From contig CAZPXS010000007.1 of the NCBI GenBank assembly GCA_964590075.1, positions 1-52,088 on the forward strand: DNA of 52,088 nucleotides. The letters run 5' to 3'. The stretch's first letter is position 1; each line of letters begins with the position of its first letter. This DNA comes from JAGDVO01 sp964590075 [NCBI: uncultured Aquificales bacterium] (GTDB lineage Bacteria > Thermosulfidibacterota > Thermosulfidibacteria > Thermosulfidibacterales). The translations under genes were made by a program, and so were the position numbers. The notes beneath the pieces are model-generated. The model was not told where the DNA came from, made no database searches, and saw only the letters and a program-made list of their open reading frames with translations. Shown here in pieces: positions 33,034 to 42,327 of this stretch.

Positions 33034-33060
33034 AAAAGAGGGGGCTTTGCCCCCTTTTTT
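33032..33060 (+). terminator. Terminator after groEL, bidirectional
   Basis: GGGGGC-TTT-GCCCCC (33040-33054) is flanked by an A-run on the left and a T-run on the right, overlapping the stop codons of both groEL and the convergent aminotransferase gene. Confidence 0.85.
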
Positions 33061-34156
33061 ATTTCATAGCCTCCTTCAAAGCCTCTACAACTCTATACTG
33101 TTCCTCTATAGCCATGTAGGGATGAAAGGGTAAACTCAAGACTTCATTAGAAGCCCTTTCACTCTCCGGAAAATCTCCCGGTCTATATCCAAGATAACTA
33201 AAGGCTTTCTGATAGGGTAAAGCCTTGGGATAATGAACGGCTGTTGGAATACCAAATTCCGATAGCTTTTTAACAATCCTATCCCTATCCTTAACCCTGA
33301 TAGTATACTGAGCGTAGGTAGACACGTTATAGGAGGCTATATAGGGTGGGTCTATTCCAACATCCTCAAGAAGAGAGTTATACCTATCGGCCACTATCTG
33401 TCTCAGATCAATCTCCTCCGGAAAATACTTGAGTTTTACCCTAAGAATGGCAGCCTGGATGGTATCGAGCCTACTATTCAAACCTATGTAGTGATGCTCA
33501 TACCTCGCAATCTGGCCGTGATTCCTAAGCATCCTTATCTTTAAAGCTATTTCATCATCGTCGGTAAATACAGCCCCACCATCTCCATAGGCACCCAGTG
33601 GCTTTGCTGGGAAAAAAGAGGTAACGGAGATGTGACATATAGAACAGGATCTCCTACCCTTATAAAGTGCCCCAAAACTCTGAGCTCCATCCTCGATAAC
33701 ATAAATACCGTATCTTCCAGCTATCTCCATTATAGGATCAAAATCGGCGCACTGCCCGTAGAGGCTTACGGCTATTATAGCCCTGGTATTTGGTGTGATC
33801 TTTGACTCTATAAGGGAGGGATCAATGTTGTAGGTGAGGGGATCTATATCGACAAAGACAGGCCTTGCACCGAGAAGAGCCACAACCTCGGCAGTAGCAA
33901 AGAAGGTAAAGGCAGGAACAATGACCTCATCCCCACTACCAACACCGATAGCCATTAAGGCTAACATCAAACCGTCGGTCCCAGATCCACAGGTAATCGC
34001 ATGCTTCACACCCGTAAAATCCGCCAACTCCCTCTCTAGTAAGTCAACCTCCTCTCCCAGTATAAACCTACAGCTAGATAGAACCCTATCGATAGCCTCT
34101 CTTATCTCTCCCTCCATCCTTCTAAACTGCCTTTTAAGATCTATAAACTCCATCAC
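33059..34156 (-). CDS. DegT/DnrJ/EryC1/StrS-family sugar aminotransferase
   Basis: A 365-aa pyridoxal-phosphate enzyme that transfers an amino group to a nucleotide-linked keto-sugar, for surface polysaccharide or glycan synthesis. Seen: CGSGTDGLMLALMAIGVG, VIVPAFTFFATAEVV, the cofactor-binding VIEDGAQSFGA, the catalytic Lys in FFPAKPLGAYGDGG, and LNSRLDTIQAAIL. The sequence is closest in pattern to WbpE-type enzymes (3-amino-uronate), but the substrate cannot be fixed without context, and no other sugar gene is adjacent. It is a single gene, convergent with groEL and divergent from nnr. Confidence 0.9.
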   Translation of the reverse strand: MMEFIDLKRQFRRMEGEIREAIDRVLSSCRFILGEEVDLLERELADFTGVKHAITCGSGTDGLMLALMAIGVGSGDEVIVPAFTFFATAEVVALLGARPVFVDIDPLTYNIDPSLIESKITPNTRAIIAVSLYGQCADFDPIMEIAGRYGIYVIEDGAQSFGALYKGRRSCSICHISVTSFFPAKPLGAYGDGGAVFTDDDEIALKIRMLRNHGQIARYEHHYIGLNSRLDTIQAAILRVKLKYFPEEIDLRQIVADRYNSLLEDVGIDPPYIASYNVSTYAQYTIRVKDRDRIVKKLSEFGIPTAVHYPKALPYQKAFSYLGYRPGDFPESERASNEVLSLPFHPYMAIEEQYRVVEALKEAMK

Positions 34157-34173
34157 ACCCTCCCATCATCCTA

Positions 34174-34201
34174 TTGAAGAAACACTAATTTACTCTATAA
34201 T
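34174..34201 (+). promoter_or_regulatory. Promoter of nnr-argB
   Basis: TTGAAG (34174-34179), a 16-bp spacer and TATAAT (34196-34201), 40 bp before the nnr start. Confidence 0.6.
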
Positions 34202-34241
34202 AGAATTAAGGTTTTGCCAACAATCTACGGAGGCCTAGATA

Positions 34242-35816
34242 ATGGTAGAGCTACTAACATCAAGGGAGATGCAGGAACTCGATAGAAAAACTATAGAAGA
34301 GATAGGTATCCCTGGAATAGTGCTGATGGAACATGCAGGAAAAAGTTGTGCCAATCTGATCAAGACTCTATTTCAGACGGACAAAAGGATACTCGTGATT
34401 TGTGGGAAAGGTAACAATGGTGGAGATGGATTCGTAGTTGCCAGGTGGTTAAACCACTGGGGTTACGATGTGGAAGTCTCACTTATAGGTAATCCCGAAT
34501 CGATGAAGGATGACTGTAAGGAAAACTTTAGGATAGCAAAGGAACTACTGGGAGATAGGGTTATAGTTCTTCCCGATCTTAAAAAGATAGAGGAACAGAT
34601 CAAAAAAAGTGAAGTTATAGTTGATGCTATACTTGGGACGGGTCTTACAAAGAGGGTGGAGGGTTTCTACAAGGAAGTTATAGATCTCATAAATAGATTA
34701 AAAGGTAACAGGGCGGTAATTTCGGTAGATATACCATCGGGTATCAACGTGGATACAGGCTATGTTCACGGTAGCGCAATTACAGCGGATTACACGGTAA
34801 CCTTCGGTAGGTTAAAAAGAGCACTATTCATATATCCGGCAAGAAAGTACGCAGGTAGAGTCTTTCTAGTCGACATAGGGATACCTAAGAACCTCAAAAC
34901 AGACTCAAAGGTCTATCTCGTTGAAGAGATCGACGCCATGAAGCTCTTCCCAAAAAGGGATCCAATGGCCCACAAAGGTAACTACGGCCATCTCATGGTA
35001 ATAACTGGAAGCCCAGGAAAAACGGGTGCAGGTATAATGGCTGGAAATAGCGCAATTAAAATGGGTACAGGTCTTGTAACCCTCATAGTCCCCAAGAGTC
35101 TAAATGCGATCTACGAGAATCAAACACTGGAGGTTATGAGTGAACCTGTTTACGATACAGATGGTTTTATAGGTACAAAGGCTGTAGACAGGATCTTAAA
35201 GGTACTAGAGAGAGCAACAGCCCTCGCCATAGGACCTGGACTCGGCCAACATGAGGAAACCCTAACAGTTCTCAAAAATATACTGACAAACATAGATATA
35301 CCTGTTGTTATAGATGCCGACGGGATAAACCTGATATCAAGATCCCTAGATATACTTGAAAAAGTTAGATGTAGTGTAATTCTAACTCCCCATCCCGGCG
35401 AATTCATGAGACTAACTGGCGAGAGTAAAGAGAAGGTGCTAAACGAAAGGCTGGAGGTTGCAACCACATGGGCCCAGAAACTCGGGGTAATTATGGTACT
35501 TAAGGGAGCGGGTACAATCACGGCAACGCCCGACGGTAGAGCATACATAAATCCAACAGGGAATCCCGGCATGGCCACGGGTGGTAGTGGTGACGTACTA
35601 ACCGGGATAATAGGGGCTCTTCTCGCCATGAACCATGATCCCGTAACATCAGCCTATATAGGGGTCTTTATACATGGTCTAAGTGGTGATCTTGCGATGG
35701 AAAGGGTTGGCACCTATGGATTGACGGCAAGCGATATGATAGAGGAGATTCCCTATATACTTTCAAACTGGGAAAAGGGGGTGTCGGTTTGCAGGAGAAC
35801 CTACGAGATCTTATAG
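34242..35816 (+). CDS. nnr: Bifunctional NAD(P)H-hydrate epimerase / dehydratase
   Basis: A 524-aa repair enzyme that restores damaged NADH and NADPH hydrates. The N-terminal epimerase half (about 1-215) has [12 protein letters not shown] and [14 protein letters not shown]. The C-terminal ADP/ATP-dependent dehydratase half (about 230-510) has [28 protein letters not shown] and [16 protein letters not shown]. Heat increases NAD(P)H hydration, so the gene fits a thermophile. It overlaps argB by 28 bp. Confidence 0.95.
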   Translation: MVELLTSREMQELDRKTIEEIGIPGIVLMEHAGKSCANLIKTLFQTDKRILVICGKGNNGGDGFVVARWLNHWGYDVEVSLIGNPESMKDDCKENFRIAKELLGDRVIVLPDLKKIEEQIKKSEVIVDAILGTGLTKRVEGFYKEVIDLINRLKGNRAVISVDIPSGINVDTGYVHGSAITADYTVTFGRLKRALFIYPARKYAGRVFLVDIGIPKNLKTDSKVYLVEEIDAMKLFPKRDPMAHKGNYGHLMVITGSPGKTGAGIMAGNSAIKMGTGLVTLIVPKSLNAIYENQTLEVMSEPVYDTDGFIGTKAVDRILKVLERATALAIGPGLGQHEETLTVLKNILTNIDIPVVIDADGINLISRSLDILEKVRCSVILTPHPGEFMRLTGESKEKVLNERLEVATTWAQKLGVIMVLKGAGTITATPDGRAYINPTGNPGMATGGSGDVLTGIIGALLAMNHDPVTSAYIGVFIHGLSGDLAMERVGTYGLTASDMIEEIPYILSNWEKGVSVCRRTYEIL

Positions 35817-36652
35817 ACAAGGCCCATATACTACTTGAAGCACTACCTTACATAAGGGAGTTTCACGGAAAGATCTTCGTTATAAAGTACGGCGGTCATG
35901 CTATGGTAGATCCAGCCCTAAAAGAATCCTTCGCAAGGGATGTGGTACTTCTAAAGTACATAGGGATAAATCCAGTAATAGTCCATGGTGGAGGACCACA
36001 GATAGGGGAGATGCTAAAAAGGCTTGGCAAAAAAAGCGAGTTTTTCCAAGGCCTCAGGATCACGGATAGAGAGACTATGGAAATAACGGAAATGGTACTC
36101 GGTGGAAAGGTAAACAAGGAGATCGTAGCTCTTATAAACAAGTACGGTGGAAACGCTATCGGGCTTACAGGAAAGGATGGACCACTATTTTTGGCGAGAA
36201 AAGTGGAGATAGAGGATATAGATCTAGGTTACGTTGGTGAGGTAAAGGATGTGGACCCATCGATACTGATATCATTGACAAGGGAAAACTTTATACCCGT
36301 TGTTGCGCCAGTAGGAGCCGATGAGCAGGGTGTAAGTTACAACATAAACGCGGATGTTGTTGCCAGTGAGATAGCGATAGCTCTTAGAGCGGAAAAGTTA
36401 CTCTATATGACAGATGTGGATGGGCTCTTCGATAAATCCGGTAACCTAATAAAGTCTATAAAGTACAACAAGCTGTACCAGATGATAGAGGATGGTACGA
36501 TAAAGGAGGGAATGATACCAAAGATAAAAAGTTGTATAAAGGCTATAAAAAGTGGAGTTAGAAAGATCCACATAGTAAACGGAAAGATACCACACTGCCT
36601 GCTATTAGAGATCTTCACAACCCAGGGTATAGGAACCGAAATTACCCAGTAA
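35789..36652 (+). CDS. argB: Acetylglutamate kinase
   Basis: A 287-aa enzyme that phosphorylates N-acetyl-L-glutamate, the second step of arginine synthesis. Motifs: [36 protein letters not shown], and [13 protein letters not shown] near the C-terminus. The start is TTG at 35789 with AGGGGGTG about 6-8 nt upstream, giving a 28-bp overlap with nnr and coupled translation. The 3' end overlaps the convergent folK by 48 bp. The N-terminal length suggests the arginine-sensitive hexameric type, but this is not certain. Confidence 0.95.
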   Translation: MQENLRDLIDKAHILLEALPYIREFHGKIFVIKYGGHAMVDPALKESFARDVVLLKYIGINPVIVHGGGPQIGEMLKRLGKKSEFFQGLRITDRETMEITEMVLGGKVNKEIVALINKYGGNAIGLTGKDGPLFLARKVEIEDIDLGYVGEVKDVDPSILISLTRENFIPVVAPVGADEQGVSYNINADVVASEIAIALRAEKLLYMTDVDGLFDKSGNLIKSIKYNKLYQMIEDGTIKEGMIPKIKSCIKAIKSGVRKIHIVNGKIPHCLLLEIFTTQGIGTEITQ

Positions 36653-37147
36653 ATTAAGCATCCTTATAGTAACACAGGGGACTGGAACAAGATACTGATC
36701 GATAAGCCCTTCTCTTAAAACCACCAAATCATACCCAGAGAAACTACTAAAACCCAGGTCTAAGAGTATCTCGATAACGAACCTCCTATTACTCCATTCG
36801 GGATGAGGTATCCTTAGATCCCGATGACAAAAGCTACCACCGGAAAACCAAACTATATCAAGATCTATCTCTCTGGGACCCCACCTAAATCTCTGTCTCC
36901 TACCGACCTTTATCTCTACTTCTTTCAATAACTTAAGTAAGTCAAGAGGGAGAAGATCGGTCTCAAATATCACCCCTCCATTTACGAAGCATTCCTGCCT
37001 CACGCCGACACTCTCTGTTATATAGACTCTGGATAACCCAGTTATCCTACCAACCCTAGAAATAAGAGAGAGCGCAAGTTCCACATTCCTTACTTTATCA
37101 CCTATATTACTCCCGTAAACTATAATATACCCATAGGTTGATACCAT
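36605..37147 (-). CDS. folK: 2-amino-4-hydroxy-6-hydroxymethyldihydropteridine pyrophosphokinase
   Basis: A folate-pathway enzyme of about 180 aa that transfers pyrophosphate from ATP to 6-hydroxymethyl-dihydropterin. Motifs: [17 protein letters not shown], then the family signature [16 protein letters not shown], and [13 protein letters not shown]. Two starts are possible: ATG 37147 (used here; its purine stretch is very close) and ATG 37168 (no ribosome site visible). The C-terminal about 30 residues are longer than in E. coli and cause the 48-bp overlap with argB. Confidence 0.9.
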   Translation of the reverse strand: MVSTYGYIIVYGSNIGDKVRNVELALSLISRVGRITGLSRVYITESVGVRQECFVNGGVIFETDLLPLDLLKLLKEVEIKVGRRQRFRWGPREIDLDIVWFSGGSFCHRDLRIPHPEWSNRRFVIEILLDLGFSSFSGYDLVVLREGLIDQYLVPVPCVTIRMLNLLGNFGSYTLGCEDL

Positions 37148-37194
37148 CCCTCTTAATTGGTATAACATAAGCGTAAGAAATTAAAGAAGATTCT

Positions 37195-37302
37195 TGTGGA
37201 AAACTTTGTGGAAAACTTATGGAACTAGTTAGGGAATCAAAGTTAAGTAACTGATAAATTTAGATTTATTTTTCTAGAAAATTAAGTTGCTGTTGTGGAT
37301 AA
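37195..37302. other. DnaA boxes before dnaA; probable part of the replication origin
   Basis: Three DnaA-box-like 9-mers share one orientation: TGTGGAAAA at 37195-37203 and 37207-37215, and a perfect TGTGGATAA (reverse of TTATCCACA) at 37294-37302. An AT-rich stretch lies between the second and third. The position between folK and dnaA, with dnaN and gyrB following, is that of many bacterial origins. They could alternatively be sites for dnaA autoregulation. Confidence 0.65.
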
Positions 37303-37318
37303 ATTTCGGAGAAGGGCC

Positions 37319-38647
37319 ATGGATTTTAAGGAATTATGGGAGAGGGTGGTTGATCGCTGTTACGAGTATCTACCGAGTGTAACTGTAGATACATGGATAA
37401 AGCCGATAGAGGTAGTAGGGTTATCAAACGGAACCCTGAGTATAGCTGTACCTAATAAGTTCTACATGTCCTGGTTCTCGGAGAATTACGAGGAGATAAT
37501 AAAGAAGGTACTAAAGGAGATATATGGTAGGGAAATTGATCTATCCTATGTCGTAAAGAGGGAATCAGGCAGAAAGGGTCAATCGGGTCCTACGGAAGCT
37601 AAACAGGAAGATAACGAATCAAGACGTAACAAAAACAACTTCAATCCCAAGTATACCTTTGAAAACTTCGTTGTAGGTCCTGGTAACCAACTTGCCCATG
37701 CGTCGAGTATAGCGGTAGCTGAGAATCCAGGAAAAGTTTACAACCCTCTCTTTATATACGGAGGTGTTGGGCTTGGAAAGACTCATCTACTTTATGCCAT
37801 AGGACATAGGGCTCTCGAGAAAAAACCGAACCTTAACGTCTGCTACATCTCAACCGAAAAATTCGTGAACGAACTCATCGAATCTATTAAAAACGATAGG
37901 ATGGACCAGTTTAGAAGAAAATATAGAAAACTCGATATACTTCTTATTGACGATATACAGTTCATAGCTGGTAAGGATAGGACACAGGAAGAGTTTTTCC
38001 ATACCTTTAACGAACTCTACAATGAGGGTAAGCAGATAGTGATATCCTCGGATAAACCTCCAACCGAAATGAATAATATTGAGGATAGGCTTAGATCCCG
38101 TTTCCAGTGGGGTCTTATCGTGGATATACAACCACCGGATTTAGAAACAAGAATAGCGATACTGAGAAAAAAGGCAGAGATGGAGGGTATAAGTTTATCC
38201 TATGAAGTCGCCCACATGATAGCAAAGAGGATAAAGAGTAACATAAGGGAACTCGAGGGTTGTCTTACAAAGATAAGTGCCACAGCTTCCATAATGGGCA
38301 AAGAAATATCACTGGAACTTGTAAGATCGATACTCGATACCCTATACCCACAGCAGGAACTGAGTGTGAGTGCCGAAAATATAATAAAGCTTGTAGCTAG
38401 TAAATTTGGCATGAAGGTGTCGGAGATAAAATCAAAGAAGAGAAATAGAAACATAGTCATACCTAGGCAACTTGCCATGTACCTTATCAGGAAACTCACA
38501 CCCCTTTCCCTACCAGAGATAGGAGAAATCTTCGGCGGTATGGATCATACCTCTGTACTTCACGGTATAAGGAAAATGGAAAACCTGTTAAAAACCGATA
38601 ACGACCTGTTGAAAATTGCAAGGAAAATTGAGGAAGAACTTAACTAG
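37319..38647 (+). CDS. dnaA: Chromosomal replication initiator DnaA
   Basis: A 442-aa AAA+ ATPase that binds DnaA boxes and opens the origin. Domain I at about 1-75; a variable charged domain II (RESGRKGQ region); AAA+ domain III with FIYGGVGLGKTHLLYAIG (Walker A), LLIDDIQF (Walker B) and SRFQWGL (arginine finger region); and C-terminal domain IV with the DnaA signature GGMDHTSVLHGIRKM. The ATG at 37319 has GGAG 7 nt upstream; an upstream in-frame GTG at 37295 would start inside a DnaA box and is less likely. Confidence 0.98.
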   Translation: MDFKELWERVVDRCYEYLPSVTVDTWIKPIEVVGLSNGTLSIAVPNKFYMSWFSENYEEIIKKVLKEIYGREIDLSYVVKRESGRKGQSGPTEAKQEDNESRRNKNNFNPKYTFENFVVGPGNQLAHASSIAVAENPGKVYNPLFIYGGVGLGKTHLLYAIGHRALEKKPNLNVCYISTEKFVNELIESIKNDRMDQFRRKYRKLDILLIDDIQFIAGKDRTQEEFFHTFNELYNEGKQIVISSDKPPTEMNNIEDRLRSRFQWGLIVDIQPPDLETRIAILRKKAEMEGISLSYEVAHMIAKRIKSNIRELEGCLTKISATASIMGKEISLELVRSILDTLYPQQELSVSAENIIKLVASKFGMKVSEIKSKKRNRNIVIPRQLAMYLIRKLTPLSLPEIGEIFGGMDHTSVLHGIRKMENLLKTDNDLLKIARKIEEELN

Positions 38648-38806
38648 TAGCTTGTTACACATTTAACTTATAACTTACCAACAGAAAACTAAGATAGGTT
38701 ACCTTTTGTTAAAGAGGAGCTTATTTAAGTTTCCACAGGATTGTGGTAGTATATTATTACTACTAACCTTGTAAGTTAATAACATAATAATCGTAGGAGA
38801 GGTGCT
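38648..38806. other. dnaA-dnaN spacer with DnaA-box-like sites and a trinucleotide run
   Basis: This 159-bp gap contains TTTCCACAG (about 38730) and a nearby ATTGTGG. On the minus strand TAGTAGTAATAATA follows, a run resembling the DnaA-trio element found beside boxes at some origins. It is AT-rich around 38751-38785. The dnaN ribosome site AGGAGAGG closes it. It may be a second half of a bipartite origin. Confidence 0.35.
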
Positions 38807-39937
38807 ATGGGGAAATTTTTAACGGATAGGGCAGGGCTTTTATCCGCTTTACAACTCGTACAGGGGATAGTTGAAAAGAAATCCATAAATCCCATTCTTT
38901 CATCCGTAGTTTTTGATACTACAGCCGATGATGAGGTAACCATCACTGCTACAAATCTTGAGGAATCTATAAAGGTAACCATCTGGGCTGAAGTGTATGA
39001 GAGGGTAAGCTGCGCCATACCCTTCAGAAAGCTAACGGAATTCGTAAGGGAATTGCCCGATCTTCCCATAACGATCACAACAGACGAAAATATGCTAAAC
39101 ATAGAGGTTGAAGGTATAAGAGCGGTGTTTCCAACAATGCCACTTGACGATTATCCGGATCTACCCAATGAGCCTGAGAGCGTAACCGCTATAGGTAGGG
39201 AATTTTTAGTCAACAGTTTAAACAAGGTCGATTTTTCCATAGCAAAGGATGCGGTATCCACCGCCCTTATGGGTATGCTGTTTAAAAAGGAGGGAGACCT
39301 TATAAGTTTCGTTTCAACCGATGGACATAGACTGAGCCTTATAGAGGAAAGTAGCGAGGGTCTTGATACACCGGATTTTGAGTTACTAATACCCAAAAAG
39401 GGTGTAACTGAGATCCTTAAGATCCTTGAGAAAAAGGTAGAGGAGGATCTCGTATATTTTGGTGTCAGTTCAAACCACTTTTACATGAAGGTTGGAAATA
39501 TAAGGTTTTTCACGAGGTTACTCGATGCTAAGTTTCCCAACTATAAGAGGGTTATACCTACCGATTTTGAAAGGAGTTTCGTCGTTAACAAAGCCGACAT
39601 GATGAAGGCTGTAAAGAGGGTTTCCCTGTTTTCCGATGAGAAGATAAGAACACTAAAGATCCACTTTTTACCCTCAGATGGGAAGATAATACTAACCTCC
39701 GTAAGACCATCCGGTGATGTGTTTGTCGGAACTGCCTCTCAAGAAGTTTATGTTGAAGATCCAACGGGTAGTGAGCTCGTGTTTGGTATAAATGGAAAGT
39801 ACCTCTTAGAAGCGCTTGATGCCTTTGATTCCGATAAGGTTACCTTTAACCTCGGAGATGCCCTCTGGCCCGTAAAGCTTACGGCGGAGGGTGAGAGTTA
39901 CATACATGTTGTTATGCCTGTTGCGTTGGAGGAGTAG
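38807..39937 (+). CDS. dnaN: DNA polymerase III beta subunit (sliding clamp)
   Basis: A 376-aa ring protein that holds the replicative polymerase on DNA. It shows three repeated clamp domains (about 1-125, 126-250, 251-376), SFVSTDGHRLSL in domain two, and the C-terminal HVVMPVALEE, close to the consensus M-P-M-R-x ending that contacts clamp partners. Length is normal. It lies 159 bp after dnaA and 6 bp before gyrB. Confidence 0.97.
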   Translation: MGKFLTDRAGLLSALQLVQGIVEKKSINPILSSVVFDTTADDEVTITATNLEESIKVTIWAEVYERVSCAIPFRKLTEFVRELPDLPITITTDENMLNIEVEGIRAVFPTMPLDDYPDLPNEPESVTAIGREFLVNSLNKVDFSIAKDAVSTALMGMLFKKEGDLISFVSTDGHRLSLIEESSEGLDTPDFELLIPKKGVTEILKILEKKVEEDLVYFGVSSNHFYMKVGNIRFFTRLLDAKFPNYKRVIPTDFERSFVVNKADMMKAVKRVSLFSDEKIRTLKIHFLPSDGKIILTSVRPSGDVFVGTASQEVYVEDPTGSELVFGINGKYLLEALDAFDSDKVTFNLGDALWPVKLTAEGESYIHVVMPVALEE

Positions 39938-39943
39938 ATTACT

Positions 39944-42316
39944 ATGGTGAATAGGGGACAGGATTATACTGCCGATAAGATAAAGATACTTGCTGGTCTT
40001 GAGGCTGTAAGGAAAAGGCCCTCTATGTATATAGGAGATACGGGCCACAGGGGGCTTCATCACCTCGTCTTTGAAGTTGTGGATAACAGTGTAGATGAAC
40101 ATGTTGCTGGATACTGTAACAACATAGAGGTTATAATCCACCATGACAATTCCATGACCGTTATAGATGATGGTAGGGGTATTCCTGTGGATATCCATCC
40201 CGAGGCTAAGAAGAGCGCCCTTGAGGTGGTTATGACCACTTTACACGCCGGTGGTAAGTTTGATACCGGAGCCTACAAGATCTCCGGTGGATTACACGGT
40301 GTTGGTGTTAGTGTTGTAAATGCCTTGAGTGAGTATCTTGAAGTTGAGGTGAGAAGAGACGGTAAGATCTACTATCAGAGGTATGAAAGGGGAGTTCCGG
40401 TTACACCAGTTATAGAGAAGGGTACGACGAAAAAGACGGGTACTAAGGTAACCTTCAAACCTGATATAGAGATATTTGGAAAGATCAATATAGATTTCGA
40501 TTATATTTCAGCGAGGTTGAAGGAACTTGCCTTTCTAAATCCCGGTTTACGGATAACGATAAGGGATGAGAGGACCGATAGGGAGGCTACTTTTCTCTAT
40601 GAGGGTGGTATAGTTGAGTTGGTGAGATACCTAAACGAGGGTAAAACACCTCTCTACCCGAACATATTTTACATGAAGAAAGAGCAGGAAGGGGTTATAG
40701 TAGAGATAGCCTTTCAGCATAACACCGGCTTTCAGGAGACCCTGTACGCCTTTGCCAACAATATAAGAACCATAGATGGTGGAACCCATGTTAGTGGTTT
40801 TAGAAGCGCCTTTACGCGCGTTGTTAATAGTTATGCATCTAAACACGATCTACTTAAGGGTTTTAAGGGGCAACTCACGGGTGAAGATTTTAGGGAAGGT
40901 CTAACTGTGGTTATCCATGTTAAGGTTCCGAATCCCCAGTTTGAAGGTCAGACTAAAACGAAGCTTGGTAACTCTGAGGTTAAAGGGATAGTTGAGTCCC
41001 TCTTTTCCGTTGAATTACAGGACTTTCTGGAGAGGAACCCCGACGTTGCCCGATTGATAGTGGAGAAGGCTATAAATGCGGCTCAGGCGAGAGAGGCATC
41101 GAAAAAGGCTAGAGAACTTGTGAGAAAGAGGCTAAAAGTTGAAGTTTCAGCCTTACCCGGTAAGCTCGCAGATTGCTCCGAGAGGGATCCTAGAAAGAGG
41201 GAGTTATTCATAGTTGAGGGAGAAAGTGCAGGTGGTAGTGCAAAGCAGGGTAGAGATAGGACTTTTCAGGCTGTTTTGTCTCTCAAGGGTAAGATTCTAA
41301 ATGTGGAGAAGGCACGTGAGGATAAGATGCTTAGTAACCAAGAGATAAGGAACATAATACTTGCCATAGGTGCCGGTATAGATGAGAACTTTGATATATC
41401 AAAGGTTAGGTACCATAAGATAATAATAATGACCGATGCCGATATAGATGGAGCTCACATAAGAACTCTGTTACTCACCTTCTTCTTTAGAAGGATGAGA
41501 CCGCTTATAGAGGCAGGCTATGTGTATATAGCCCAGCCACCCTTATACAGGGTGAAAAGGGGTAAGGAGGAGCTTTACGTAGAGGATGATGAGGCCCTTG
41601 AGAGGTACTTTTTTGATAGGGGATTGAGGGAGGTAAAGGTTTTTGTGGATGGTAAAGAACTTAGTAAGGATAGGATAAGGGAATTGTGTTACAGGGTTAA
41701 GGAGATGAGGAGCCTTGAGGATAGGTATAGGGCGAAGGGAAGGGATGTTAGGGTTTTGAGAGCCCTTTCCGATTTTGATGACAAGGTTAAGGTGATAGGT
41801 GGGGATATGGGAGCTGTTGAAAGGGTTATAGGATTCATAAAGGGTAGAGGGATTGAGGTTATAGATTACAGTTTGATTGAGGATGGTGAGAATTATAAGC
41901 TTGTGATAACTACCGATGGAGGTGTTACAGAGCTTAGTGAAAATCTGACTACATCTAAGAGATACGAGAGGCTATGCGGTTTATGGAAGGAGCTGGAGAA
42001 GTATAGAGGTAGGGAGATTGTTGTTAGGTATGGTAAGGAGGAAAGGAGAATAGGTTTAGAGGATATTTACGATACTGTGATTGAGGTTGGTAGAATCGGG
42101 GTTGAGATTCAGAGGTATAAGGGTCTTGGAGAGATGAATCCCGAGCAGTTGTGGGAGACTACCATGAATCCTGAGACTAGAAGGTTAAAGAGGGTTACTC
42201 TCGCCGACGCTGAAGAGGCCGATAGACTCTTTTCTATACTTATGGGTGAGGAAGTTGAGCCGAGGAAGGAGTTCATAGTAAGGCATGCAAAGGAAGTTAG
42301 GAACCTGGATATTTAG
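39944..42316 (+). CDS. gyrB: DNA gyrase subunit B
   Basis: A 790-aa ATPase subunit of gyrase, which introduces negative supercoils. GHKL ATPase motifs: VVDNSVDEHVAGYC, DDGRGIPVD, GGLHGVGVSVVNAL. TOPRIM domain: VEGESAGGSAKQGRDR and MTDADIDGAHIRTLLLTF; the C-terminal RYKGLGEMNPEQLWETTM is also present. An insertion of about 150 residues (about 550-705) precedes that tail, as in gyrB of many Gram-negative bacteria. It follows dnaN by 6 bp. The tail motif could also occur in ParE, but position and length favour GyrB. Confidence 0.95.
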   Translation: MVNRGQDYTADKIKILAGLEAVRKRPSMYIGDTGHRGLHHLVFEVVDNSVDEHVAGYCNNIEVIIHHDNSMTVIDDGRGIPVDIHPEAKKSALEVVMTTLHAGGKFDTGAYKISGGLHGVGVSVVNALSEYLEVEVRRDGKIYYQRYERGVPVTPVIEKGTTKKTGTKVTFKPDIEIFGKINIDFDYISARLKELAFLNPGLRITIRDERTDREATFLYEGGIVELVRYLNEGKTPLYPNIFYMKKEQEGVIVEIAFQHNTGFQETLYAFANNIRTIDGGTHVSGFRSAFTRVVNSYASKHDLLKGFKGQLTGEDFREGLTVVIHVKVPNPQFEGQTKTKLGNSEVKGIVESLFSVELQDFLERNPDVARLIVEKAINAAQAREASKKARELVRKRLKVEVSALPGKLADCSERDPRKRELFIVEGESAGGSAKQGRDRTFQAVLSLKGKILNVEKAREDKMLSNQEIRNIILAIGAGIDENFDISKVRYHKIIIMTDADIDGAHIRTLLLTFFFRRMRPLIEAGYVYIAQPPLYRVKRGKEELYVEDDEALERYFFDRGLREVKVFVDGKELSKDRIRELCYRVKEMRSLEDRYRAKGRDVRVLRALSDFDDKVKVIGGDMGAVERVIGFIKGRGIEVIDYSLIEDGENYKLVITTDGGVTELSENLTTSKRYERLCGLWKELEKYRGREIVVRYGKEERRIGLEDIYDTVIEVGRIGVEIQRYKGLGEMNPEQLWETTMNPETRRLKRVTLADAEEADRLFSILMGEEVEPRKEFIVRHAKEVRNLDI

Positions 42317-42327
42317 GGGGTGATTGT

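Noticed and set aside
33632-33646. CSICH motif inside the minus-strand gene at 33059-34156, a possible haem site
   Set aside because: The protein is a cytoplasmic DegT-type aminotransferase without a signal peptide; the motif is a chance match just before the catalytic lysine region.
37295-37318. GTG start for dnaA at 37295
   Set aside because: It begins within a DnaA box and has no ribosome site; the ATG at 37319 has GGAG at proper spacing and matches the usual domain I start.
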